Shown: positions 8,990-16,752 of the stretch, one piece after another | Numbering within the stretch: the stretch's first letter is position 1 | How the letters are laid out: each line of letters begins with the position of its first letter | Assembly (NCBI RefSeq): GCF_041435435.1 | Contig: NZ_CP108494.1 | Span: 5,242,501-5,306,500 of the forward strand | From: Streptomyces sp. NBC_01241 | GTDB taxonomy: Bacteria > Actinomycetota > Actinomycetes > Streptomycetales > Streptomycetaceae | Reading direction: 5' to 3' | Length of the DNA stretch: 64,000 nt | Translations under genes and position numbers: made by a program | Notes under the pieces: model-generated | Told to the model about the DNA's origin: nothing | Database searches by the model: none | What the model saw: the letters and a program-made list of their open reading frames with translations, nothing else

Positions 8990-9763
8990 TCACTTCGTCT
9001 TGATGACGATCGTGCTGCCCGCGCGGTCGTGCCAGCCCTGGAGCTTGCCCGAGTTGTCGAAGAAGGGGGAGAGGTAGACCAGCAGCGTGCCGAGACCGCA
9101 GAAGAGCGAGCCGACCATCGGGATGATCCAGCGGATGAAGCCCGCACCCAGACCGGGGGCCTGGCCGGTGCTCTCCTTGACGACCTTGACGTTGAGGACC
9201 ATCTTGCCGAGCGTGGCGCCCCAGATGGAGACCATCAGCCATTCGTAGAGCAGCGCGATCAGCGCGAACACGGCGATGAAGCCGAAGAAGCCTGCGAGGA
9301 TGCCGACGCTGGCGTCGGCCGCGTCGTTCATGCACTGGTTGTAGGCAGCGGTGCCGTACTCGGTGCTGCTGCAGTCGTCGATGGACTTCGAGGCGCCCAC
9401 GATGCTCGCGACGCCGATCACCGAGAAGATCGCGTAGAGGATGCCGTACGCGACGGCGTCCAGTGCACGCGCGCCCAGGCGACGCCCCATCGTGGCGAGT
9501 TCGACGGTGCCGAGGCCCGCGACGTTGATGTAGCCGTTGTTGGCCTGGAGGGTGCCGCCCGGCTGCTGGCCCGGGTACTGCGGAGGCGCACCGTACGGGG
9601 CCTGGCCCGGCTGCTGCGGATAGCCGTAGCCCGGCTGGCCCTGCGACGGTACGCCCTGCGGCGGCTGCTGCGGGTAGCCGTAACCGGGCTGGCCCTGCGG
9701 CGGCTGGTTCGGCTGCTGGCCGTACGGGTTGTTCGGATTCGGGTTCGGGTCGCCGAAACTCAT
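8990..9763 (-). CDS. RDD family membrane protein
   Basis: The 257-residue product has an N-terminal Pro/Gln/Gly/Tyr-rich region with repeated GQPGYGYPQQP motifs (residues 8-70), then an RDD domain with the signature RRLGARALDAVAYGILYAIF, further membrane helices and GATLGKMVLNVKVV. Two cysteines lie in the first extracytoplasmic loop. RDD proteins are small membrane proteins, some linked to transport of ions or osmolytes; the substrate here is unknown. The ATG is preceded by GGAGGAA. It is divergent from folD across 226 bp that hold the inverted repeat GTTGC-TCAAGT-GCAAC (9914-9929). Confidence 0.85.
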   Translation of the reverse strand: MSFGDPNPNPNNPYGQQPNQPPQGQPGYGYPQQPPQGVPSQGQPGYGYPQQPGQAPYGAPPQYPGQQPGGTLQANNGYINVAGLGTVELATMGRRLGARALDAVAYGILYAIFSVIGVASIVGASKSIDDCSSTEYGTAAYNQCMNDAADASVGILAGFFGFIAVFALIALLYEWLMVSIWGATLGKMVLNVKVVKESTGQAPGLGAGFIRWIIPMVGSLFCGLGTLLVYLSPFFDNSGKLQGWHDRAGSTIVIKTK

Positions 9764-9989
9764 CTGGGCGTTCCTCCAACGTGCATGCGGGGACGATGCG
9801 GCCGCACGGAGGAAAGAAAAGGTCAGTGGTCCGCCCCCCGGTACTTCTGCGGCACTGCGGCGACAATCGTTATAAATGAAATGTAAGTTTGTCCAGTGGT
9901 GGCAGTTGCTTGTTGCTCAAGTGCAACCTCGCACCGCCTCCGGCACCCGCAATTGGTATGCGGGCGGGGTCATCCGCGAGTATGGGGAC

Positions 9990-10853
9990 ATGACTGCCCA
10001 GATTCTCGATGGCAAGGCCACCGCAGCCGTGATCAAGTCCGATCTCACCGTCCGCGTGGCGGCCCTCAAGGCGCAGGGCATCACCCCTGGCCTGGGAACC
10101 CTGCTCGTCGGGGACGATCCGGGCAGCCGGTGGTACGTGAACGGCAAGCACCGCGACTGCGCGCAGGTCGGCATCGGCTCCATCCAGCGCGAACTCCCCG
10201 ACACCGCCACCCAGGAGGAGATCGAGGACGTCGTACGGGAGCTCAACGACAACCCTGAGTGCACGGGCTACATCGTGCAGCTTCCCCTCCCCAAGGGGAT
10301 CGACACCAACCGCATCCTGGAACTGATGGATCCGGCCAAGGACGCCGACGGCCTGCACCCGATGAACCTCGGCCGGCTCGTGCTCAACGAGACCGGCCCG
10401 CTGCCCTGCACCCCGCAGGGCGTCGTCCAGCTGCTGCGCCACCACGACGTGGAGATCAACGGCGCGCATGTCGTGGTCGTCGGCCGCGGCGTCACCATCG
10501 GCCGCTCGATCCCGCTGCTGCTGACCCGTAAGTCCGAGAACGCCACCGTCACCCAGTGCCACACCGGTACGCGTGACCTCTCCGCCCAGCTCAAGCAGGC
10601 CGACATCATCGTCGCCGCCGCCGGAGTGCCGCACATCATCAAGCCCGAGGACGTGAAGCCGGGCGCGGCCGTGCTCGACGTGGGCGTCAGCCGGGACGAG
10701 AACGGCAAGATCGTCGGGGACGTCCACCCGGGCGTCGCCGAGGTCGCCGCGTGGATCTCCCCGAACCCCGGTGGTGTCGGCCCGATGACCCGCGCCCAGC
10801 TGCTCGTCAACGTGGTCGAGGCGGCCGAGCGCAACGCGGCCGACGCCGTCTGA
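9990..10853 (+). CDS. folD: Methylene-THF dehydrogenase / cyclohydrolase
   Basis: FolD interconverts 5,10-methylene-THF and 10-formyl-THF, the donor used by PurN and PurH nearby. The 287-residue protein starts MTAQILDGKATAAVIKSDL, has LPLPKGIDTN in the catalytic domain, and the NADP-binding VVGRGVTIGRSIP loop followed by GVPHIIKPEDVKPGA and NPGGVGPMTRAQLL. The ATG has GGGGAC just upstream; an upstream in-frame ATG at 9876 is rejected because the intervening residues are not family sequence. The DUF3017 gene follows after 29 bp and is likely in the same transcript. Confidence 0.95.
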   Translation: MTAQILDGKATAAVIKSDLTVRVAALKAQGITPGLGTLLVGDDPGSRWYVNGKHRDCAQVGIGSIQRELPDTATQEEIEDVVRELNDNPECTGYIVQLPLPKGIDTNRILELMDPAKDADGLHPMNLGRLVLNETGPLPCTPQGVVQLLRHHDVEINGAHVVVVGRGVTIGRSIPLLLTRKSENATVTQCHTGTRDLSAQLKQADIIVAAAGVPHIIKPEDVKPGAAVLDVGVSRDENGKIVGDVHPGVAEVAAWISPNPGGVGPMTRAQLLVNVVEAAERNAADAV

Positions 10854-10882
10854 GCCGGCCGACCCGATCCGGAAGGAACCTC

Positions 10883-11581
10883 ATGGGTGCTGGTACGAGT
10901 CCGGCCGACCCGGCCGCCGCGGCGGACCGGACGTCTCCGGTGCCGTCGGAGGTGCAAACAGACACGGACGCGGGGGCGGGGTCGGACGTGGCCGGAGCAG
11001 GAGCGGGCGCCGATCACGGTCACGGTGTGGCGGACGAGGCCGTGGTGGACGAGGCCGTGGTGGACGAGGCCGTGGTGGACGAGGCCGCAGCGGGCCGTGG
11101 CGAGGTGGAAGCGGCTGCCGGTGATGACACCGGTGCCGCGGACACCGGTCCCGGAAGTGCCCCCGAGGGCGCCCCGGCCGCACGCCCGTCGCGGAGGTTC
11201 CCGTTGTTCACCCGGGACACCGCGCGCCCCGAGGGCGGTGGCCGGGCCGCGTCCGGGACCGCGCCCGCCCCGGCCCGGCAGTGGCCGCTGCTCGCCGTGC
11301 TCTGCACGGCCGGGATCGGGCTGCTGATCGTGGCCGTCGACCCGTTCGCCGAGGCCTTCAGGATCGGCACGATGCTGATCGGCGTGGCCCTCATCGGGGG
11401 CGCCGTGCTGCGGATCGTCGTCCCGTCGGTGGGCATGCTGGCGGTCCGTTCCCGCTTCACCGACCTGGTGACGTACGGACTGCTCGGCTTCCTCATCGTG
11501 GTGCTCGCGCTGGTGGCGCAGCCCAAGCCGTGGCTGGACATTCCGTTCCTGGAGGACGCGGTCCACTTCGCGATCCGCTGA
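10883..11581 (+). CDS. DUF3017 membrane protein
   Basis: This 232-residue protein has a disordered acidic N-terminal half and a C-terminal block of three hydrophobic segments (WPLLAVLCTAGIGLLIVAVD, then VALIGGAVLRIVVP and LGFLIVVLALVAQP), which is the DUF3017 domain usually found next to folD in actinobacteria. It starts after a clear GGAAGGAA. Around residues 50-70 the peptide VVDEA is repeated three times, encoded by a 15-bp direct repeat at about 11037-11085. Function unknown. Confidence 0.85.
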   Translation: MGAGTSPADPAAAADRTSPVPSEVQTDTDAGAGSDVAGAGAGADHGHGVADEAVVDEAVVDEAVVDEAAAGRGEVEAAAGDDTGAADTGPGSAPEGAPAARPSRRFPLFTRDTARPEGGGRAASGTAPAPARQWPLLAVLCTAGIGLLIVAVDPFAEAFRIGTMLIGVALIGGAVLRIVVPSVGMLAVRSRFTDLVTYGLLGFLIVVLALVAQPKPWLDIPFLEDAVHFAIR

Positions 11582-11611
11582 GGCCGCCCGCAGGGCCGCG
11601 CCGTCGACGGA

Positions 11612-11649
11612 GGGTGTCCGTCCCCTCCCCCGAGAAGGGACGGACACCC
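11612..11649 (+). terminator. Terminator after folD-DUF3017
   Basis: A perfect 13-bp stem (GGGTGTCCGTCCC and its complement) with a 12-nt loop lies 31 bp after the DUF3017 stop. Confidence 0.8.
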
Positions 11650-11797
11650 GGGGACGGGGCCGCCGGAACGCAGCCGCTCCGCAAGGTTGCGACGTGAGCG
11701 GCCTTGCCCTCGTCCTGCGTTCAGCCTTGTGGACGGCGAAGACCGGTACAAGGGAACCCTGTGGCCTGTGGCACGGAGGTGACCATTCCGCCACGGC

Positions 11798-11837
11798 GTG
11801 ATCGCTTCTGCAACGATGTGATCGCACTTGCAACGGT
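11798..11837 (+). repeat. Tandem 20-bp direct repeat, possible operator
   Basis: Two head-to-tail copies of GTGATCGCNNYTGCAACGRT match at 16 of 20 positions. The core TGCAACGGTG recurs at 12585, on the other side of the XRE gene. A direct repeat with a period near two helical turns is a plausible binding site, perhaps for the XRE protein itself; this is inference. Confidence 0.55.
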
Positions 11838-11843
11838 GGCATG

Positions 11844-11877
11844 CTCACCTCTCACCTCTCACCTCTCACCTCTCACC
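11844..11877 (+). repeat. Heptanucleotide tandem repeat (CTCACCT)n
   Basis: Nearly five head-to-tail copies of the 7-mer CTCACCT directly follow the 20-bp repeat. Such a run can slip during replication; no coding frame uses it. Confidence 0.85.
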
Positions 11878-12027
11878 GCCGACCGGGGGCGCGCGGAGAC
11901 GTGCGCGTGGACCCGAACGCCCCCGTGCGCCCCGTATTCAGGAACGGCCGGCCGGCGTTCGCGCAGGCTCCTGGGTAGTTCGGAACGGAACACGGAATGA
12001 CGTACCGGATCCGGGCAAGGGGAAGCA

Positions 12028-12495
12028 ATGCCTCGTTGGAAGGCGCTGTCGGACGAACTCGATCCGCAGGTGAGGGAGTTCGCCGGCCAGCTGCGCAGGC
12101 TCGTCGACCGCAGGGGGCTGAGCATCGCCGCGGTGGCCGACCGCACGGGCTACAGCAGGACGTCGTGGGAGCGGTATCTGAGCGGGCGGCTGCTCGCGCC
12201 CAGGGGGGCGATCGTCGCTCTCGCCGAGGCGACCGGCACCGACCAGGCACACCTGACGACCATGTGGGAGCTGGCCGAGCGGGCCTGGAGCCGTTCCGAG
12301 ACGGGCCAGGACGTGACCGTGGAGCCGGCCAGGATCTCCCGGGCGCGTGCCGCGCTCCCGCTGGTGCCGCAGCAGCCACCGCGACCGGGCGGCCCGGTCG
12401 GTGGTGGCAGACGGCTGGCCGTGCTCCTCGCGGGCGCGGTCGGCACGTTGCTGGTGCTGGCCGGAGCGGCGTTGCTGGCCGGAGCGGGGCGGTGA
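12028..12495 (+). CDS. XRE-type helix-turn-helix protein with C-terminal membrane helix
   Basis: The 155-residue product has an N-terminal XRE domain (LRRLVDRRGLSIAAVADRTG, then YSRTSWERYLSGRLLAPRGA, residues 20-60), a linker, and a strongly hydrophobic C-terminal helix (LAVLLAGAVGTLLVLAGAAL, about 131-153). A membrane-tethered one-component regulator is the simplest reading. AAGGGGA lies 6 bp before the ATG. It sits alone between two terminator or repeat regions and upstream of mdh; related repeats on both sides suggest autoregulation. Confidence 0.75.
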   Translation: MPRWKALSDELDPQVREFAGQLRRLVDRRGLSIAAVADRTGYSRTSWERYLSGRLLAPRGAIVALAEATGTDQAHLTTMWELAERAWSRSETGQDVTVEPARISRARAALPLVPQQPPRPGGPVGGGRRLAVLLAGAVGTLLVLAGAALLAGAGR

Positions 12496-12811
12496 TGACG
12501 GGGCGATGGCAGGACGCCCCGCCCCGGCCCGACGTGGTGCAAACGCCTCACCACCGGGCAGCGGAGCAAACGCTCCAACCACCCTGCAACGGTGCAAACG
12601 CTCCGTCGCCGCGCCACCGCCTCCCGGGTGACGTGATTCGGCCGGGTGAGCGCTGTGTGACGGGTTGTGTGCGGTGCCACAGGGGGCCGGGCCGCCCGGA
12701 GGATCCGGGTCGGATAGCCTGATCGATGGATATCTCTTCACATCAAGATTCAGAGATGTCCAGCACCAGGGGCCAGGAGCCCCCACCGCCAGCTGTCTAA
12801 CGGAGATCGCC
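12496..12811. promoter_or_regulatory. Intergenic region before mdh with repeated CAAACG motifs
   Basis: This 316-bp gap holds three copies of a GCAAACGCYYC motif (about 12540, 12567 and 12595). One is a perfect inverted repeat GGAGC-AAAC-GCTCC at 12563-12576, and another is joined to TGCAACGGTG, which also occurs upstream of the XRE gene. The mdh promoter should lie in the lower-GC stretch near 12720-12760. No gene is seen. Confidence 0.5.
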
Positions 12812-13801
12812 ATGACCCGCACTCCCGTGAATGTCACCGTCACCGGCGCAGCCGGTCAGATCGGCTACGCGCTGCTCTTCCGCATCGCCTCCGGCCACCT
12901 GCTCGGCCCGGACGTGCCGGTCAACCTGCGTCTCCTGGAGATCCCGCAGGGTCTCAAGGCCGCCGAAGGCACCGCGATGGAGCTCGACGACTGCGCGTTC
13001 CCGCTGCTGCGCAACATCGAGATCACCGACGACGCCAACGTCGGCTTCGCCGGCGCCAACGTCGCCCTGCTGGTCGGCGCCCGCCCGCGTACGAAGGGCA
13101 TGGAGCGCGGCGACCTGCTCTCCGCCAACGGCGGCATCTTCAAGCCGCAGGGCAAGGCGATCAACGACAACGCCGCGGACGACATCAAGGTCCTCGTCGT
13201 CGGCAACCCGGCCAACACCAACGCGCTCATCGCGCAGGCCGCCGCCCCGGACGTACCGGCCGACCGCTTCACCGCGATGACCCGTCTCGACCACAACCGT
13301 GCGATCTCGCAGCTGGCCGCCAAGACCGGTGCCGCCGTCTCCGACATCAAGAAGCTGACGATCTGGGGCAACCACTCGGCGACCCAGTACCCGGACATCT
13401 TCCACGCGGAGATCGCCGGCAAGAGCGCCGCCGAGCTCGTCAACGACGAGGCGTGGCTGGCCGACACCTTCATCCCGACCGTCGCCAAGCGCGGCGCCGC
13501 GATCATCGAGGCCCGTGGCGCGTCCTCGGCCGCCTCCGCCGCCAACGCCGCCATCGACCACATCCACACCTGGGTCAACGGCACCGCCGCCGGCGACTGG
13601 ACCTCCATGGGTATCCCGTCGGACGGCTCCTACGGCGTGCCCGAGGGCATCATCTCGTCCTTCCCGGTCACCACGAAGGACGGCAAGTACGAGATCGTCC
13701 AGGGCCTGGACATCAACGAGTTCTCCCGTACGCGCATCGACGCGTCGGTGCAGGAGCTCATCGAGGAGCGCGACGCGGTCCGCGAGCTCGGCCTGATCTG
13801 A
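12812..13801 (+). CDS. mdh: Malate dehydrogenase
   Basis: This is an NAD-dependent malate dehydrogenase of the TCA cycle, 329 residues and of the larger (about 330 aa) cytosolic-type class. It shows the Rossmann loop VTGAAGQIGYALLFRIASG, the substrate-binding motif LDHNRA and the catalytic-histidine segment WGNHSATQYPD. GGAGATC precedes the ATG; the open frame upstream has no homology. It is monocistronic, followed at once by a very strong palindrome terminator. Confidence 0.97.
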   Translation: MTRTPVNVTVTGAAGQIGYALLFRIASGHLLGPDVPVNLRLLEIPQGLKAAEGTAMELDDCAFPLLRNIEITDDANVGFAGANVALLVGARPRTKGMERGDLLSANGGIFKPQGKAINDNAADDIKVLVVGNPANTNALIAQAAAPDVPADRFTAMTRLDHNRAISQLAAKTGAAVSDIKKLTIWGNHSATQYPDIFHAEIAGKSAAELVNDEAWLADTFIPTVAKRGAAIIEARGASSAASAANAAIDHIHTWVNGTAAGDWTSMGIPSDGSYGVPEGIISSFPVTTKDGKYEIVQGLDINEFSRTRIDASVQELIEERDAVRELGLI

Positions 13802-13814
13802 TCGTTCCTGCTCG

Positions 13815-13856
13815 ACGAAGCGCTCCCGGCAGCACGTGCTGCCGGGAGCGCTTCGT
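13815..13856. terminator. Perfect 42-bp palindrome terminator after mdh
   Basis: Two perfect 21-bp arms (ACGAAGCGCTCCCGGCAGCAC and its complement) meet with no spacer at a central CACGTG. It starts 14 bp after the mdh stop and ends in TCGTT. Confidence 0.9.
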
Positions 13857-14012
13857 CGTTATTTGCCGTACTGGGTGCACTTTTGACGTACGTGTGAACG
13901 GCGCACTCCACATGGGGAATCAATGGCGTGCTTTTGTCTACACGGCACTGCTGAACCGGTCTAACCTGCTCACCTTCCATGGGGCCAGAGCGACCTGCTG
14001 GGGAAACCGCCC

Positions 14013-14190
14013 GTGCATCCCGCCGTGAGCGAAGCGTGCAGGCTCCTCTGTGCCGGTGTCTACATGGACGACGGTTACCTGTCGTCGACCAGCTCTATGT
14101 CCAAGAGGGACGCCTCGCTGCCCCGTCGCTCGGCTTCGACGCGGCACGGGTGCTGGCCCACGCCCTGCGGGCCCGCCGCGCCGAGCTCGG
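14013..14190 (+). pseudogene. Frameshifted and truncated conserved small gene
   Basis: Reading from GTG 14013 gives HPAVSEACRLLCAGVYMDDG; after about 14080 the protein-like sequence continues in another frame as VVDQLYVQEGRL, then APSLGFDAARVLAHALRARR. The two halves join only if a small deletion near 14078-14081 is undone. The sequence then runs into an unrelated inverted fragment. I believe it is a remnant of a conserved Streptomyces hypothetical protein, but the family name is not certain. Confidence 0.5.
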
Positions 14191-14290
14191 CGAAGACGCG
14201 CGCGCTCGCCGCGTCCCGCGGGCCGGGGAGGACCAGCGGGTCGCCGGGCGCGCGGTCGTGGTGCAGGGCACGGAGGACGGATGCGGTCAT
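14180..14290 (-). pseudogene. N-terminal fragment of isocitrate lyase/PEP mutase family gene
   Basis: From an ATG at 14290 the minus strand reads MTASVLRALHHDRAPGDPLV and then LPGPRDAASARVFAELG, which matches the N-terminus of the isocitrate lyase/phosphoenolpyruvate mutase family (LP..WDAASARL). After about 35 residues homology stops where it meets the plus-strand remnant near 14180-14190. The remaining 200 or more residues of a normal gene are absent. It lies downstream of the AhpD-like gene in the same orientation, so it may once have been in its operon. Confidence 0.55.
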
Positions 14291-14388
14291 CGTGGGGCCC
14301 CGGGACGGGCCGGCAAGGCGACGGACGAAGGGGTGGGCAGGGGCGCGTACAAACGGGCAGGGGCGTACAACGGGGTGGGCGCGCCCGG

Positions 14389-14901
14389 TCAGTGCTTGAT
14401 GTCGCCCGGCTTGTAGTGGCCGGGGACCATGCGGGTGGTCACGGCGAACCGGTTCCACGCGTTGATCGTCGTGATCGCGGCGACGAGGTGGGCGAGCTCG
14501 GTCTCGTCGAAGTGCTTGGCGGCCTTCTCCCACACCTCGTCCGGCACGAAACCGTCGGTCAGCACGGTCACGGCCTCGGTCAGCTCGATGGCCGCGATCT
14601 CCTTCGGCGTGTAGAAGTGCCGCGACTCCTCCCACGCGCTGAGCTGGACGATCCGCTCGATGGACTCGCCCGCCGCGAGCGCGTCCTTGGTGTGCATGTC
14701 GAGGCAGAACGCGCAGTGGTTGAGCTGCGAGGAGCGGATCTTCACCAGCTCCCCGACGACCGGATCGAGGCCCCTGCGGGATGCCGCGTCCAGCCGGACC
14801 ATGGCCTTGTAGACATCGGGGGCGAGCTCGGCCCAGCGGGTACGAGGCGTGTGCTCGGGGTTGAGTTCGGACGTCGGATGGCTGTGTTCGTTGGTCGTCA
14901 T
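14389..14901 (-). CDS. Carboxymuconolactone decarboxylase / AhpD-like protein
   Basis: The 170-residue protein carries the AhpD core: EHCAFC-type motif NHCAFCLDMHTKDALAAGES near the middle, followed by the helices typical of the CMD family. CxxC plus a nearby His gives peroxidase activity in AhpD relatives, but the substrate is unknown here. ATG 14901 is chosen; no clear ribosome binding site precedes it, so a leaderless start is possible. Only 47 bp separate it from the divergent MocR regulator, which probably controls it. Confidence 0.85.
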   Translation of the reverse strand: MTTNEHSHPTSELNPEHTPRTRWAELAPDVYKAMVRLDAASRRGLDPVVGELVKIRSSQLNHCAFCLDMHTKDALAAGESIERIVQLSAWEESRHFYTPKEIAAIELTEAVTVLTDGFVPDEVWEKAAKHFDETELAHLVAAITTINAWNRFAVTTRMVPGHYKPGDIKH

Positions 14902-14948
14902 GGGTACGACGTTACGGCGCGGGTGGCGCATCGGTATGGTCCATTTCC

Positions 14949-16352
14949 ATGACGGATTCCCGGGCCACTTTCGGTGCCGACCTGCATCTCGAAACGACCG
15001 GCTCGGCAGGGCTGCGGGCCGGGCTGATGGACGCGCTGCGCGAGGCCGTACGGACGGGGCGGCTGGCGCCCGGCACCCGGCTGCCGTCCTCCCGCAGCCT
15101 CGCCGCCGACCTCGGCATCGCCCGGAACACCGTCGCCGACGCGTACGCGGAGCTGGTCGCCGAGGGCTGGCTCACCGCCCGGCAGGGTTCGGGGACCAGA
15201 GTGGCGCAGCGGGCCGAGCCGCGCCCGGCGGCCAGGAGGGCGGCGCGGTCCCGGCCGGTGCACTCCCGGCCCGCCCACAACCTGCTGCCGGGATCGCCCG
15301 ACCTCTCGACGTTCCCGCGCGCCGACTGGCTCAAGGCGGCCCGTCGCGCCCTGACTGCAGCGCCCAACGACGCCTTCGGGTACGGGGATCCGCGCGGGCG
15401 CATCGAGCTGCGCACCGTACTCGCCGACTACCTGGCCCGCGCTCGCGGTGTGTACGCGGAACCGGAGCGCATCGTGATCTGCGCCGGTTTCGTGCAGGCA
15501 CTGAAGCTGATGGGGGTGGTGCTGCGCGGGCGGCGGGTGCGGGAGGTGGCCGTCGAGTCGTACGGACTGGACGTGCACTGGCGGCTGCTCGCGGACGCGG
15601 GGCTGCGCATGCCCTGTCTGCCGGTCGACGGACTCGGGGCCCGGACGGGCGAACTGGCCGGGCTGCGCGGGGTGGGCGCGGCCCTGATGACGCCCGCGCA
15701 CCAGTTCCCGACGGGGGTGCCGCTCCATCCCGACCGGCGGGCCGCGGCGGTCGACTGGGCGCGCGGTACGGGCGGGCTGATCCTGGAGGACGACTACGAC
15801 GGCGAATTCCGCTACGACCGGCAGCCGGTCGGCGCGCTCCAGGGACTCGACCCCGAACACGTCGTGCACCTGGGGACGACGAGCAAGTCGCTGGCGCCGG
15901 GACTGCGGCTGGGGTGGATGGTGCTGCCGGAGAATCTGGTGGGGGAGGTGGCCGAGGCGAAGGGGCTGAGCGACTGGTCGTCGAGTGCGCTGGAACAGCT
16001 GACGCTCGCGGAGTTCATCGAGTCGGGCGCGTACGACCGTCATGTGCGCTCGATGCGACTGCGCTACCGCCGGCGTCGCGACCAGCTCGTCGCGGCGCTG
16101 GCGGAACAGGCCCCCGGTGTCCGGATCAGCGGTATCGCCGCCGGGCTGCATGCCGTCCTCGAACTCCCGGAGGGCAGCGAGGCGTCGGTACTGCGGGCGG
16201 CCGCCTGGCAGGGGCTGGCACTGGAGGGCTTCTCGCGCTTCCGGCACCCGGACGCGGCGCCGGTGCGCGATGCGCTGGTCATCGGCTACGGGACGCCGAC
16301 CGACAGTGCCTGGGCGGGCGCGCTGGAGGCACTGTTGCGAGTGCTGTCATGA
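14949..16352 (+). CDS. MocR/PdxR-type GntR regulator with aminotransferase domain
   Basis: This 467-residue regulator joins an N-terminal GntR winged helix (ALREAVRTGRLAPGTRLPSS, then IARNTVADAYAELVAEGWL) to a fold-type I aminotransferase-like domain with LEDDYDGEFRYD and the PLP-lysine segment TTSKSLAPGLRLGW. MocR proteins use PLP as a ligand and often control a divergent neighbour; here that is the AhpD-like gene 47 bp away. The spacer has no Shine-Dalgarno sequence on either side. Confidence 0.9.
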   Translation: MTDSRATFGADLHLETTGSAGLRAGLMDALREAVRTGRLAPGTRLPSSRSLAADLGIARNTVADAYAELVAEGWLTARQGSGTRVAQRAEPRPAARRAARSRPVHSRPAHNLLPGSPDLSTFPRADWLKAARRALTAAPNDAFGYGDPRGRIELRTVLADYLARARGVYAEPERIVICAGFVQALKLMGVVLRGRRVREVAVESYGLDVHWRLLADAGLRMPCLPVDGLGARTGELAGLRGVGAALMTPAHQFPTGVPLHPDRRAAAVDWARGTGGLILEDDYDGEFRYDRQPVGALQGLDPEHVVHLGTTSKSLAPGLRLGWMVLPENLVGEVAEAKGLSDWSSSALEQLTLAEFIESGAYDRHVRSMRLRYRRRRDQLVAALAEQAPGVRISGIAAGLHAVLELPEGSEASVLRAAAWQGLALEGFSRFRHPDAAPVRDALVIGYGTPTDSAWAGALEALLRVLS

Positions 16353-16752
16353 GGCCGGTCGGAAGCGCGGAAGACCCGAAGGCGGTGGGCCGACGACCCT
16401 GACTCAAGGGCCGGTCCGCCCGGCTCAGGTCGCGGTACCGGTCGAATGCTTCGCGGGCGTCGGGTACGAACTCCCGCTGTCGCACGAGGGATGCGAGCTC
16501 CGTCCCGGTGAACCAGCCCTGCCAGGCGACTTCCTGGGCACTCGGCCGGACGGGCGTCGTGATGACGACCTCGTGCGGTCCCAGCCACTAGGGGCTGATT
16601 GCGCCCGCGCACAGGAATTTGAGCACGAAGCGCGGGGCGGCGTGAACGCCCGGCTTCTCCGAACCGGCGACAGCCCGGGCGAACGGGCGTGGCGGGAGGG
16701 AAGACCGTGATTCTCTCGGCTCGCCTCGGGGCCGGGAACTAGTGTCGCGAGC
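16353..16752. other. Gene-poor 400 bp with a gene remnant
   Basis: No intact gene is seen between the MocR gene and the methyltransferase gene. The middle holds a NUDIX fragment on the minus strand (separate entry). The segment 16590-16750 has no recognisable coding sequence and probably carries the methyltransferase promoter. Confidence 0.5.
16400..16587 (-). pseudogene. C-terminal fragment of a NUDIX hydrolase
   Basis: The minus strand reads WLGPHEVVITTPVRPSAQEV and then WQGWFTGTELASLVRQREFV and PDAREAFDRYRDL, which is the C-terminal third of a NUDIX hydrolase. It is cut at its 5' end by an in-frame TAG (16588-16590), and the NUDIX box that should precede it is missing. The frame runs on past 16400 into the end of the MocR gene without homology. 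Confidence 0.55.

Larger units (their letters stand above)
11650..12027. other. Gene-free region with short tandem repeats upstream of XRE gene
   Basis: No coding region is credible in this 378-bp gap between the terminator and the XRE gene. It contains two adjacent repeat blocks (described separately) and presumably the XRE promoter near 11930-12010. Confidence 0.5.

Noticed and set aside
9764..9989. Leader upstream of folD considered as a THF riboswitch.
   Set aside because: No conserved THF riboswitch core could be seen; only a short GTTGC/GCAAC inverted repeat is present.
10751..10882. Upstream extension of the DUF3017 open frame into folD.
   Set aside because: The frame overlaps folD out of phase; the ATG with GGAAGGAA at 10883 fits the family start.
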